Notes: generated by a model from the sequence alone, not told the origin. Counted from the stretch's first letter, positions 44,000 through 52,728 are shown. The stretch is DNA of 64,000 bases from an uncultured bacterium (GCA_905214305.1 CAJMLK010000009.1:1-64000), one strand, 5' to 3'. Program-made: numbers and translations.

Positions 44000-44962
44000 A
44001 TGCCAAGCAACAGCATCTCCAGCGGGGCGGCTCAGGCCGTCCCGCCGTCCGCCGCACTGCCTGTCATCTGTCTGGCAGGCCCTACGGGTTCAGGAAAAAC
44101 AGCCGCAGCCCTTGCCGTGGCCGAGGCCCTTGGCGGCGAAGTCATCAATGCGGACTCTCGTCAGGTGTACGCCGACTTTCCCCGCATCACGGCTCAACCG
44201 TCGCCCGAAGAGCTAGCCCACTGTCCGCACCATCTTTATGGCTTTCTGCCCACAGCACAAAAAATCAGCGCAGGGCGATGGGCAGCGCTGGCACAGGACA
44301 CTGCCCGTCAAATCCTTTCACGGGGCAAAATTCCTCTGCTGGTTGGCGGCACAGGGCTTTACTTCCAGACCCTGCTGCACGGCACTGCCGACATCCCCCC
44401 GGTGGCCCCGGCTCTCACCGCTGCCCTTACGGCTCGCCTTGAAGAGACCGGGCCGCAGGCCATGCATGCCGAACTGGCCCGCGTTGATCCGGACTACGCC
44501 GCCCGCATACATCCCAACGACCGGCAGCGCATCGTGCGCGCCCTTGAAGTACACGAGGCCACGGGCAAGCCGTTTAGCTGGTGGCACAAGCATGCCATGA
44601 GCCGCCCGCCCTGCAACGGGCCGCTGCTTGTGCTGGATGCGCCACTGCACTGGCTGGAACCGCGCCTTGCCCGTCGCCTGGACATGATGCTTGCCTCCGG
44701 CGCCATGGACGAGGCCGCCCAGGCCCTGAAGAACTGTGATGATGATAATGCCCCCGGCTGGACGGGCATCGGCTGTGCGGAGGCGTTGGCCTTTCTGCGG
44801 GGGCGCCTGAGTCTGGACGCATGCCGCGACCTCTGGCTGCGCAACACACGGGCGTACGCCAAACGCCAGCTCACCTGGTTTCGTGCGCGCGCCGGGGCCG
44901 TATGGCTGCCCCCCGATGATGTGGATGCCGTGGTCAAGGCGGCACGGGCCTTGCGCGTATAG
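44000..44962 (+). CDS. miaA: tRNA dimethylallyltransferase MiaA
   Basis: A 320-residue enzyme that adds an isopentenyl group to A37 of tRNAs reading UNN codons. P-loop GPTGSGKT, VINADSRQVYADFPRIT, PHHLYGFL, LLVGGTGLYFQTLLHG and the later GIGCAEALAFLRG are present. The start at 44000 fits the family; the frame is open to an ATG at 43949 inside coaD with a weak AGGG, which is an alternative. Downstream lies a long repeat cluster. Confidence 0.95.
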   Translation: MPSNSISSGAAQAVPPSAALPVICLAGPTGSGKTAAALAVAEALGGEVINADSRQVYADFPRITAQPSPEELAHCPHHLYGFLPTAQKISAGRWAALAQDTARQILSRGKIPLLVGGTGLYFQTLLHGTADIPPVAPALTAALTARLEETGPQAMHAELARVDPDYAARIHPNDRQRIVRALEVHEATGKPFSWWHKHAMSRPPCNGPLLVLDAPLHWLEPRLARRLDMMLASGAMDEAAQALKNCDDDNAPGWTGIGCAEALAFLRGRLSLDACRDLWLRNTRAYAKRQLTWFRARAGAVWLPPDDVDAVVKAARALRV

Positions 44963-44991
44963 GGTGATTGTTTTTTGCTGCCTGCATGTGG

Positions 44992-46160
44992 CTGCATTGG
45001 GCAGGGTTCGATTGGCCGCCTGTGCGGCGGGAGCAGGAGGGGCGGGCCGCAAGAGCGGGAAGGGAAGGTTTTTTTCTTCGCACGGTGGGCAGCCGCCCTG
45101 CGGGACGGAAGCTTTCAATTGTTGTTCTATTGGCCGCCTGCGCGGCGGGCGGCAGATGGGGGCCTGTTAGGGGCTGCGCCCCTCCGAGGCCCCCTCTGCA
45201 CTCCCCCCGGACTACCCCGCGGGGCTTTCCAGCTTCCATCATTTTGCGAGGGCTGCGCGTCTTTTGCTCCGGGAGCTTCCCTCCCTTCGGTCGGGTGATC
45301 TCCCTGCGCGCCGCGCAATGCCATTCACCGCTTTCTCTTTGCACAAAAATTCAGGGCCATTTGCACCGCCCAGAGCAATTTTACTTTGAAATTGCTGCTG
45401 ACAGCTGCACAAAAGCAACCACAAAGGTCCAAACGATTGCGTCCCCAAAACAGACAGGACGACAGATTCCCCTCAAAAAGCAAGCCCTTCTCTCCCTGCT
45501 CCTGCCATGCAGGCGGCCAATAAAGCAGCAATTGAAAGCCTTCCATCCCGAAGGGCGACTTCCCACCACGCGAAGAACAAGCCTTCCCTTCCTCGCCACG
45601 CAGACGGTCAAAAACGCAGAAATTGAAAACCTCCCATCCCGCAGGGCGACAGCCTTCACAAGCCTGCAATAGCGAACAAGCTGTTGCCGCTCTGTGGCGT
45701 CCCCCGAGATGGCAGACACTCCACGGCCTTCATGTGAAGCAAGAGCGCACGATGGCATTGCGCGCCGCGCAGGGAGATCACCCGACCGAAGGGAGGGAAG
45801 CTCCCGGAGCACGAGACGCGCAGCCCTCGCCAACCGGGGGAAGTTGAAAACCTGAAGGGGGTGCTTCGGGGGGGATGCAAGGGGGGCCGAGAAGGGGGCG
45901 AAGCCCCATAACCGGCCCCGCCTTGCCGCACGCCGCGCAGGCGGCCAATAAAGCAGCAATTGAAAGCTTTCCATCCCGAAGGGCGACAGCCCACAGTGCG
46001 AAGAGCAAGCCTTCCCTTCCCCTTCCTTCCCTCGCCACGCAGACGGCCAAAAGCGCAGAAATTGAAAACCTTCCATCCCGAAGGGCGGCAGCCCACCGCG
46101 CGAAGAAAAAAACCTTCCCTTTCCCTTCCTTCCCTGCTCCCGCCATGCAGGGCGTCATCC
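44992..46160. repeat. Repeat cluster with ~200-bp inverted arms
   Basis: A 1.17-kb noncoding block. An inverted repeat pairs 45126-45324 with 45752-45950 (both hold GAGGGCTGCGCGTC and GGGAGCTTCCCTCCCTTCGG in opposite directions). A ~45-bp core, GAAATTGAAAACCTTCCATC followed by CCGAAGGGCG, occurs at 45528, 45617, 45953 and 46055, and inverted at 45061. Each core is linked to GCAGGCGGCCAATAAAGCAG or CGCCACGCAGACGG and a CTTCCCTTCC tract. The cores lack stops in several frames, which makes many spurious open frames. The block lies between miaA and the carbonic anhydrase gene. Confidence 0.85.
45372..45396. repeat. AGAGCA hairpin inside the repeat cluster
   Basis: AGAGCAATTTTACTTTGAAATTGCT, the left hairpin of the 148-bp family, sits in the centre between the two inverted arms. 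The final CT is replaced by GCTG, so the right edge is altered. Confidence 0.65.
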
Positions 46161-46212
46161 CCCTTTACGAAGGACAAAACCTTTTTCTCCACTGCGCGAC
46201 GAGCGCCGAAAC

Positions 46213-46851
46213 TCACTTGTTCAGCGTAAGGAATTCGTGCTCGTCAGGGTCATAATATTCCATTTCGCCGGACTCGATATGGTAAAGCCAGCCGTGGATA
46301 TGCAGCGTGCCCTTGTTTACCTTGCGCCTGACATAGGGATAGGTGAGCAGATTCTCGATCTGAAAAATGATGGAGAGCTTTTCCGTCAGCCGCAGCAGCT
46401 TTTCTTTTTCGGCATTTTTGCCGAGGGCCAGCAGGGCAAGGTCTTTGGCCTTTTTGCCCAATGAAAGCCATTTTTTTGTATGGATGAGCTGTTTGCCGTT
46501 GATGTCTTTGTACAGCGCCTCGATGGCGCCGCAATGGGTATGCCCGCAGATGATGATTTCTGAAATATTCAGCGTGGTGACGGCATATTCAATGCCTGAA
46601 GCCGTGGCATGATAGTCTTCGTCCGGCTTGTAGGGGGCCACAAAGTTGCCCACATTGCGCAAGACGAAAAGTTGCCCCGGAGGCGCGTTGGTTATGAGGG
46701 AAGGGATAACCCGGGAGTCGGCGCAACCAATAAAGAGTGCTTTGGGGTGCTGGCCGCTATTGACCAGATCCAGGAGATGGGATTCGTTTTTTCTGAAATA
46801 ATTTTTCTGAAACAGCTCGTTGCCCAGTAGCAGGCTTTCAACATTCTTCAT
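46213..46851 (-). CDS. can: Beta-class carbonic anhydrase
   Basis: A 212-residue zinc enzyme interconverting CO2 and bicarbonate. CADSRVIPSLI gives the first Cys and the Asp-Arg dyad; GHTHCGAIEALY gives the His and second Cys; NVGNFVAPY is the conserved loop. The start at 46851 has GGAGG 7 nt upstream. It ends at the edge of the repeat cluster and is divergent to nhcA. Confidence 0.95.
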   Translation of the reverse strand: MKNVESLLLGNELFQKNYFRKNESHLLDLVNSGQHPKALFIGCADSRVIPSLITNAPPGQLFVLRNVGNFVAPYKPDEDYHATASGIEYAVTTLNISEIIICGHTHCGAIEALYKDINGKQLIHTKKWLSLGKKAKDLALLALGKNAEKEKLLRLTEKLSIIFQIENLLTYPYVRRKVNKGTLHIHGWLYHIESGEMEYYDPDEHEFLTLNK

Positions 46852-47114
46852 CAACGATCCTCCGTTGGGGTTACGCAGCCCTTCATTCCACAGCCATTCA
46901 GGCGGCAGGCGCACCCCGGGTCGCCGTTTTCTGCGGAAAAACGGCACGGCCAGATGGGGGCGCACTCCCCGGCAGGTCCGGGGTATCATCACGCTGCTTC
47001 CATATCATCATGCCACGTAGAGCATCTTTATGCGCAGGTCAAGCGCAAAGCGTTCACATGGACCTGCTGAGACCACATTCCATATTTTTTTTACTTTTAT
47101 CGCTGTGCTCCCGA

Positions 47115-47174
47115 GCATGTGACAGTTGTGCACAACGTGGGGTCGCAAATAAAGGCATTGGCGCGAAACGCCAA
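47115..47174. promoter_or_regulatory. Two palindromes in the can-nhcA divergent region
   Basis: GTTGTGCACAAC (47115-47126) is a perfect 12-bp palindrome, and TTGGCG-CGAAA-CGCCAA (47158-47174) is a second inverted repeat 31 bp further on. Both lie 220-280 bp before nhcA. They are candidate binding sites for a regulator of the nhc operon; no regulator family could be fixed. The rest of the 543-bp gap (46852-47394) shows no gene. Confidence 0.4.
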
Positions 47175-47394
47175 AATTAAAACCTATTTTTTAATGAAAA
47201 TTTTCCCAATCTCCTTGTTTTTCCAAGCATGAGAAGCCGTTCCAACTCTCTGACCTCCTTGACGAGTCTTGCAGCCTGCGATACCGTTGCAATATCTGCG
47301 TGTTTGCCCCCCGCAGGGATCGGCGGGGCCGGAGGATCCTGCCGCCCTTGAGCGGCAGGCTTGGGGTAATGTCTGAATGCAAAAGGACAAGCAC

Positions 47395-48375
47395 ATGAGG
47401 AACGGCACATCACTGCTTCTGCTGGCGGCTATAGCCCTGGCTGGCGCGGCGTGTCTCACGGCGCTGGGGGGCACGGCCACGGCCGCAGCTCTGGAGCCAA
47501 CAGACAGCGGCGCGCCATCGGCTATAGTCATGTTTCCGGTCGGCGAAAAGCCCAATCCCAAGGGCGCGGCCATGAAACCCGTGGTTTTCAACCATCTTAT
47601 CCATGAAAAGAAGGTTGATAACTGCGAGACCTGTCACCACACGGGCGATCCGGTGTCCTGTAGCACCTGCCACACGGTAGAGGGCAAGGCCGAGGGCAAC
47701 TACATCACCCTTGACCGCGCCATGCACGCCACCAATATCGCCAAACGCGCCAAGGGCAACACGCCCGTGAGCTGCGTGAGCTGTCACGAACAGCAAACCA
47801 AAGAACGGCGCGAATGCGCGGGCTGTCACGCCATTGTCACGCCCAAGCGCGACGAGGCATGGTGCGCCACCTGCCACAACATCACGCCTTCCATGACGCC
47901 TGAACAGATGCAGAAGGGCATTAACGGAACCCTGCTGCCCGGCGACAATGAGGCGCTGGCCGCAGAAACCGTGCTTGCCCGCAAGCCCGTTGAACCTGTC
48001 TCCCCCATGCTGGCCCCGTATAAGGTGGTCATTGATGCCCTGGCTGACAAGTACGAGCCGAGCAACTTTACCCATCGCCGCCACCTCACCTCCCTTATGG
48101 AAAGAATAAAGGACGACAAGCTGGCCCAGGCTTTCCACAACAAGCCTGAAATTCTGTGCGCCACCTGCCACCACAGAAGCCCGCTTTCCCTTACGCCTCC
48201 CAAGTGCGGCAGCTGCCACACCAAGGAGATCGACAAGGCCAATCCCGGTCGTCCCAACCTTATGGCCGCCTACCATCTGCAGTGCATGGGTTGCCACAAG
48301 GGCATGGATGTCGCGCGTCCTCGTGACACCGACTGCACCACTTGCCATAAGGCTGCGCCCAAAAGCGCCGACTAG
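47395..48375 (+). CDS. nhcA: Nine-haem cytochrome c (NhcA)
   Basis: A 326-residue precursor; the signal peptide (NGTSLLLLAAIALAGAACLTALGGTATA) precedes a mature protein starting AALEPTDSG. Nine CxxCH sites are present: CETCH, CSTCH, CVSCH, CAGCH, CATCH, CATCH, CGSCH, CMGCH, CTTCH, with many extra His for bis-His ligation. The structure is two c3-like four-haem domains plus an isolated haem. It takes electrons from periplasmic c3 and hydrogenase and passes them to the membrane NhcBCD complex. The ATG at 47395 has AAGGA 7 nt upstream; an earlier ATG at 47377 is less likely. From memory it is almost the same as the ATCC 27774 protein. Confidence 0.97.
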   Translation: MRNGTSLLLLAAIALAGAACLTALGGTATAAALEPTDSGAPSAIVMFPVGEKPNPKGAAMKPVVFNHLIHEKKVDNCETCHHTGDPVSCSTCHTVEGKAEGNYITLDRAMHATNIAKRAKGNTPVSCVSCHEQQTKERRECAGCHAIVTPKRDEAWCATCHNITPSMTPEQMQKGINGTLLPGDNEALAAETVLARKPVEPVSPMLAPYKVVIDALADKYEPSNFTHRRHLTSLMERIKDDKLAQAFHNKPEILCATCHHRSPLSLTPPKCGSCHTKEIDKANPGRPNLMAAYHLQCMGCHKGMDVARPRDTDCTTCHKAAPKSAD

Positions 48376-48388
48376 CATGGAGTAAGAT

Positions 48389-49492
48389 ATGAAACGCAGA
48401 ACATTTCTGACCATTCTGGGAAGCGCGGGCGTGGTCTCGGCCCTTGGCAGTGCCAAGGTAGCCCAGGCCGGACCCCATACCTTCCCATACTATGAAGACA
48501 GTTACGGGGTGCTGCACGACACCACCCGTTGCATCGGTTGCCGCAAGTGCGAAGAAGCCTGCAACAAGGTCAACCACCTGCCCAAACCCAAAAAGCCCTT
48601 CAGCGACCTTACGGTGTGCAACACGCACCGCCGCACCGGCGAATATGAATGGACAGTGGTAAACAAGTACAAGGTCAACGGCAAGGACGTGTTCCGCAAA
48701 TTGCAGTGCTTCCACTGCAATGACCCGGCCTGTGCCTCTGCCTGCTTTGCCAAGTGCTTTACCAAGCAGCCCAACGGCGCTGTTCACTACGAAGGCTCGC
48801 AGTGCGTGGGCTGCCGTTACTGCATGGTTGCCTGCCCCTTCTATGTTCCCGGCTTTCAGTACGATGAGGCCTTTGACCCCCTCGTACAGAAATGCACCTT
48901 CTGCGAGCCGCTGCTCAAGGAAGGCAAGCTGCCCGGCTGTGTGCAGGCCTGCCCCAAGGATGCCCTCACCTTCGGCCGCCGCAGCGACCTGCTCCGCGTG
49001 GCCCGCGCCCGCATTGCCGACAATCCCGGCAAGTACGTCAACTACATCTACGGCGAATTTGATGCGGGCGGCACGGCATGGATGGTGCTCAGCCCCGCTG
49101 TGGGACAGGCCGCCGCGGCCGTTCCGCCGGACGACGCACCGCTGGCCGGCGACGAGCTGAAGCAGCTCGGCCTCGACACGCACCTTGGCAACCGCCCCAT
49201 GGGCGAGCTGACCTACGGCGCACTGGGCGCGGTGCCCATGATCGTGGCCTTCTGGCCCGTGCTTTTCGGCGGAGCCTACGCCATCAGCAAGCGCCGCGAA
49301 GCCATGTACAAAGCTGAAACGGACGACAAGATCAAGGAAGCCCGCGAAGACGTGGCCGCCGCCGTTGATGCCGCCGTACGCAAAATTGAGGAAACCCAGG
49401 GGCCTGGCGCTGCCGATACGGCCCGCCGCGCCATGACCGAGGCCCTCAAGGCCCGGGAGACGGCGTGCACGGGGCACGGGGAGGATAAGTAA
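48389..49492 (+). CDS. nhcB: Iron-sulfur subunit NhcB (HmcB-like)
   Basis: A 367-residue ferredoxin-type subunit. KRRTFLTILGSAGVV gives a Tat-like twin-Arg leader, placing the clusters in the periplasm. Four cysteine groups, CIGCRKCEEAC, CFHCNDPACASAC, CVGCRYCMVAC and CTFC...CVQAC, would hold four [4Fe-4S] clusters. A C-terminal transmembrane helix (ALGAVPMIVAFWPVLFGGAYAI) is followed by ~60 charged, helical residues that should lie in the cytoplasm. It links NhcA to NhcC. Start 13 nt after nhcA. Confidence 0.95.
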   Translation: MKRRTFLTILGSAGVVSALGSAKVAQAGPHTFPYYEDSYGVLHDTTRCIGCRKCEEACNKVNHLPKPKKPFSDLTVCNTHRRTGEYEWTVVNKYKVNGKDVFRKLQCFHCNDPACASACFAKCFTKQPNGAVHYEGSQCVGCRYCMVACPFYVPGFQYDEAFDPLVQKCTFCEPLLKEGKLPGCVQACPKDALTFGRRSDLLRVARARIADNPGKYVNYIYGEFDAGGTAWMVLSPAVGQAAAAVPPDDAPLAGDELKQLGLDTHLGNRPMGELTYGALGAVPMIVAFWPVLFGGAYAISKRREAMYKAETDDKIKEAREDVAAAVDAAVRKIEETQGPGAADTARRAMTEALKARETACTGHGEDK

Positions 49493-50707
49493 ATGTCACA
49501 GCACAGCATCGTCATTCCCAGCAAAGGCAAGCTGTTTAACCTGGATGAGTTTCTCAAACCCACTCCGGGCAACATCATCACCGCCATCATCCTGACGGTG
49601 GGGCTGATAATCACCGTTATCCGCTTCACGATGGGTATCGGCTCGGTTACCAACCTGAGCAACACCCAGCCCTGGGGGCTGTGGATCGGCTTTGACCTGC
49701 TTTGCGGCGTGGCCCTGGCAGCGGGCGGCTATTTTACCACCGTGGCCTGCTACGTCATGGGCATGAAACAGTTTCATTCCGCCGTGCGCCCGGCCATTAC
49801 CACAGCCTTTCTCGGCTACGGTTTCGTGGTCATAGCACTGCTGTATGACCTGGGCCATCCGCTGCGTTTGCCCTTCATGTTCTTCTTCCCGGGAACCACG
49901 TCAGTGCTCTTTGAAGTGGGCCTGTGCGTTGCCACCTACGTTACGGTGCTCCTCATCGAGTTTTCCGTGGCCCCTTTGGAGTGGCTGTCGCAAAAGTTCC
50001 CCAGCCTTATCAAATGGCGCAAGCTTGTGGTGCACAGCACCATCGTGCTCACCATTTTCGGCGTTACCCTGTCGACACTGCACCAGTCCTCGCTGGGTGC
50101 GCTGTATCTGATTGCGCCTGAAAAGCTGCACCCCCTGTGGTACTCGCCTTTCATGCCCATGTTCTTCTTCGTCAGCTCCATGGCTGCCGGGGCCTCCATG
50201 GTCATCTTTGAAGGCATCTTTGCCCACAAGGGCCTGCACCATTACATGGACGAAACCCACCTGCGCGAATCTGACGGCGTGGTCCTCAGCTTCTCGCGCG
50301 CGGCCTCTTTCATCCTGTTCGCCTACTTCATGCTCAAGCTTATCGACATGCTTGTGCAGGCCAACCTGCCCTACGTTTTCTCGGGCTACGGAGCCTGGTG
50401 GCTGGTTGAAATGCTGGGCTTTGTGCTGCTGCCCGCCCTGCTTTACGCCAAGGGCGCCCGCGACCGCAATCTGACCCTGTGCCGCATTGCTTCGGCCAAT
50501 ACCGTGCTGGGCATCGTTCTGAACCGCTTCAACGTGTCCATGATCGCCTTCAACTACAACCTGCCCCCGGCGGAACGCTACTTCCCCAGCATCTGGGAAA
50601 TATGCATTTCCATCTTTGTGGTAACGATGATCGTGACCGTGTACCGCTTTATCATCTACCACATGCCGGTGCTGTACGAACACCCCGACTTCAGGGATGA
50701 GCACTAG
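49493..50707 (+). CDS. nhcC: NrfD-family membrane subunit NhcC (HmcC-like)
   Basis: A 404-residue integral membrane protein with about ten hydrophobic segments, of the NrfD/PsrC/HmcC family that exchanges electrons between iron-sulfur partners and menaquinone. PWGLWIGFDLLCGVALAAGGYFTTV is the typical second-helix block, and SNTLHQSSLGALYLI-like (here STLHQSSLGALYLIAP) is conserved. Its ATG directly follows the nhcB stop; GGAGG lies inside nhcB. Confidence 0.95.
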   Translation: MSQHSIVIPSKGKLFNLDEFLKPTPGNIITAIILTVGLIITVIRFTMGIGSVTNLSNTQPWGLWIGFDLLCGVALAAGGYFTTVACYVMGMKQFHSAVRPAITTAFLGYGFVVIALLYDLGHPLRLPFMFFFPGTTSVLFEVGLCVATYVTVLLIEFSVAPLEWLSQKFPSLIKWRKLVVHSTIVLTIFGVTLSTLHQSSLGALYLIAPEKLHPLWYSPFMPMFFFVSSMAAGASMVIFEGIFAHKGLHHYMDETHLRESDGVVLSFSRAASFILFAYFMLKLIDMLVQANLPYVFSGYGAWWLVEMLGFVLLPALLYAKGARDRNLTLCRIASANTVLGIVLNRFNVSMIAFNYNLPPAERYFPSIWEICISIFVVTMIVTVYRFIIYHMPVLYEHPDFRDEH

Positions 50708-50729
50708 CCAACAGGGAGAGGAGAATACT

Positions 50730-50882
50730 ATGGAATTCCATACTTTTTACGATTACTTCCTCTATACGAAGAGCTGGGCTTACGCCATGATGTTTGTGGT
50801 TCTGCCCCTCTATGTGGTGTACTGGAACTTTGTGCTGTTTCCCAAAAAAAAGGGACGCAACGGCTGCTCCAAAGGCCATTAG
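50730..50882 (+). CDS. nhcD: Small membrane subunit NhcD
   Basis: A 50-residue protein with one transmembrane helix (AYAMMFVVLPLYVVYWNFVLF) and a basic Lys/Arg C-terminus, like HmcD. It probably stabilises the Nhc complex. GAGGAG lies 8 nt before the ATG; it starts 22 nt after nhcC. Its TAG stop codon begins a TAGAGCA repeat end. Confidence 0.85.
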   Translation: MEFHTFYDYFLYTKSWAYAMMFVVLPLYVVYWNFVLFPKKKGRNGCSKGH

Positions 50883-51057
50883 AGCATTTAACGCTTACAC
50901 ATGGTTGCGGTCCGGCGATGTATCGCTACGATCCTTGCCTGTAACTTCATTTGTCGTAACAGGCGAAGCACGTTCACCTTGCAACCATTTCGCAGCGCGG
51001 ATTTTTAAATAATCCACGCGGAGCAAGCCGACTTTTTTCAAAGTTGAACCGCTCCGG
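50880..51057. repeat. Dispersed repeat, divergent modular copy
   Basis: Starts TAGAGCATTTAACG at the nhcD stop codon and ends near GAACCGCTCCGG. It carries CTGTAACTTCATTTGTCGTAAC (50940-50961), the inverse of the GTTACGACAAAGGAAGTTAC insert in copy A3, and ACTTTTTTCAAAGT near the right end. This shows the family is modular. Confidence 0.6.
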
Positions 51058-51088
51058 GGCCTGCGACCCTGAAATGACAGTCTGAAAC

Positions 51089-51120
51089 GCGGGGGGCGGC
51101 GCCAAAAGGTGTCGCCCCCC
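51089..51120 (+). terminator. Hairpin downstream of nhcABCD
   Basis: GGGGGGCGGCGCC / GGTGTCGCCCCCC (51091-51103 with 51108-51120) forms a strong stem with AAAA loop. No T-run follows. It probably marks the end of the nhc transcript. The following 51121-51358 stretch shows no gene. Confidence 0.55.
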
Positions 51121-51358
51121 GTCCATTGACAAAGATTCTTTTTACGGCCACCCTTGTGAGCTATGCCATTCATGTGGGCACACGGGCACGCCACTGCCCT
51201 TTGCCCCATTCGAGCGGATTCGGGCAAACCCTGAACGGCTTGAGGCTGCTCCGGGCTGGTTCCGGCCATTGCAGACCACTGATTCCGCAGCCCCGCGCAA
51301 CGCGGATGGCCCCTCGCGGGGCTGGAGCATTCTGGCGTTGAGAAAGCGGCAATGCTTC

Positions 51359-51573
51359 AACGCTGCACCAAAGGGCAGCGCGCCACAACCGGGCGTGGAT
51401 TCAGCCGAAAATGCGGTTTTCGGCTGGAGCAATTTCACTTTGAAATTGCTCTGGCGGATGCGGGAGCAGACGCCCGCCACGGAGGCGTAAGCGCAATTTA
51501 TTTGCGCGGTTAAACGCCGAAGTGAGCGTGCATCAAACTTTGAGAATGTATATTATCAAAGTTAATCTGCTCT
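51359..51573. repeat. Module B joined to 148-bp element, copy A4
   Basis: 51359-51425 is module B (AACGCTGCACCAAAGGGCAG, GCGTGGATTCAGCCGAAAAT). It runs straight into a 148-bp element (51426-51573): GGAGCAATTTCA/TGAAATTGCTCT hairpin, GGAGGCGTAAGCGCAATTTA core and ACTTTGAGAAT/ATTATCAAAGT hairpin, ending AATCTGCTCT. The core is nearly the same as in A1. A further partial end (AAGGCAGATCTGCTCC) follows at 51603-51619. Confidence 0.88.
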
Positions 51574-51745
51574 GGATGAAAACCTTGAAATGTAAAGTAC
51601 TTCAAGGCAGATCTGCTCCAGGGCGCACAGCAGAACAATTGACCGCGCATTGCGCCCTATGGTGGCTTGGGGTATACTTGACAGTGTGTGAAGTGGCTTC
51701 GGCGTTGCAATAACGCATACTTGCAGCCATGATCGGAGGCTTGAC

Positions 51746-52516
51746 GTGCGGCGATTTTATCAAGAAAGCTGGCAGGGCATACCCTTTACGTCCTTTTCGC
51801 ATATTTCCTTTTTCCATCTGGCGGAACCCAAGTTCTACGCGGTGTTCTACGAAGAGCTGTTTCGCCGCTATAAGGACTGGGACGATCTGCCCGCTGTCTG
51901 GCGCGAAAACAAGCGCAAAGACGCCCGCTGGCTTATCGGGCAGTTGCGTGATCAGGTCGCCAGAGAAGCGCAGCCCCGCACAGAGCCTGTGCGCGTGCTG
52001 TCCATCGGCAGCGGCGTGGGCTATATGGAAAAAATCCTGCTGGAGGAAATGCCCGAGCTGGAGCTGCACGTCAACGAGCCAAGCACCGTGGGCATGAAGT
52101 GGCTGCGCCAGCATATTCCCAGCGAACGCATCTATATCGGCCTGCCCCCGGCGTGCCTGCCCCCTGATGTCCATTACGACATGATCTACCTTTCCACGGT
52201 GGACTACGGCATCCCCACGCGCGAATTTACCTACCTGCTACAGGAGCTGCGCGCCCAGCTGGCCCCCGAGGGCGAGATCATCCTGCTTTCGGCTTCCCTG
52301 CTGGAAGAGGATTCCTTTATCGGCAGCTTCGTCAACGCCATCAAGATTTTCATTCGCGGCTTCCTGCACTATCTGGGCATACGGCGGCAGCAATTCTGGG
52401 GCTGGCGGCGCACGCGCGACGAATACCGGCAGCTTTTCAAGCAGGCAGGGTGCACCCAGGTACAGGACGGCTGGCTACAGGACGGCTTTGAAACCTACTG
52501 GATACGCGGAAAATAG
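51746..52516 (+). CDS. SAM-dependent methyltransferase, substrate unknown
   Basis: A 256-residue class I methyltransferase. Motif I is VRVLSIGSGVGYMEKILLE (~residues 83-100); ELHVNEPSTVGMKWL is the acidic loop, and YDMIYLSTVDYGIP the post-motif. A hydrophobic SFVNAIKIFIRGFLHYLG segment near the C-terminus may bind a lipid or membrane. The start is GTG at 51746, supported by GGAGG 6 nt upstream. No operon partner; a bidirectional terminator follows. Confidence 0.75.
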   Translation: MRRFYQESWQGIPFTSFSHISFFHLAEPKFYAVFYEELFRRYKDWDDLPAVWRENKRKDARWLIGQLRDQVAREAQPRTEPVRVLSIGSGVGYMEKILLEEMPELELHVNEPSTVGMKWLRQHIPSERIYIGLPPACLPPDVHYDMIYLSTVDYGIPTREFTYLLQELRAQLAPEGEIILLSASLLEEDSFIGSFVNAIKIFIRGFLHYLGIRRQQFWGWRRTRDEYRQLFKQAGCTQVQDGWLQDGFETYWIRGK

Positions 52517-52694
52517 ACCGCTGCCACGGGTTCTGGCCGCCGCACAAATGGGGCGCTCAGCCTTTGAACCTGCGCCCCGAATACCCGCGCCCGCGCGCCA
52601 TACGGGCATGCGCCCCGTACAGCAGCGGGACCGGGCACGGCCCGACGCAGGCTCCCTTTCGATGCAACAATACCGCCAACTTTTCGCAATATAC

Positions 52695-52728
52695 AAAAAA
52701 GGCCGCACAACATCCGTGCGGCCTTTTT
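52695..52728. terminator. Bidirectional terminator
   Basis: GGCCGCAC (52701-52708) / GTGCGGCC (52716-52723) with six A before and five T after. It can end both the methyltransferase (plus) and diaminopropionate lyase (minus) transcripts. Confidence 0.9.

Noticed and set aside
45001..45020. GGTTCGATT, resembling a tRNA T-loop
   Set aside because: No acceptor or anticodon stem can be drawn around it; it is part of the repeat cluster.
44968..46255. Several 70-234-codon open frames, both strands
   Set aside because: They are translations of the repeated cores and inverted arms, in several frames at once, without ribosome sites.
47107..47126. CRP-type site TGTGA-N6-TGCAC
   Set aside because: The second half matches only three of five bases, so only the palindromes are reported.
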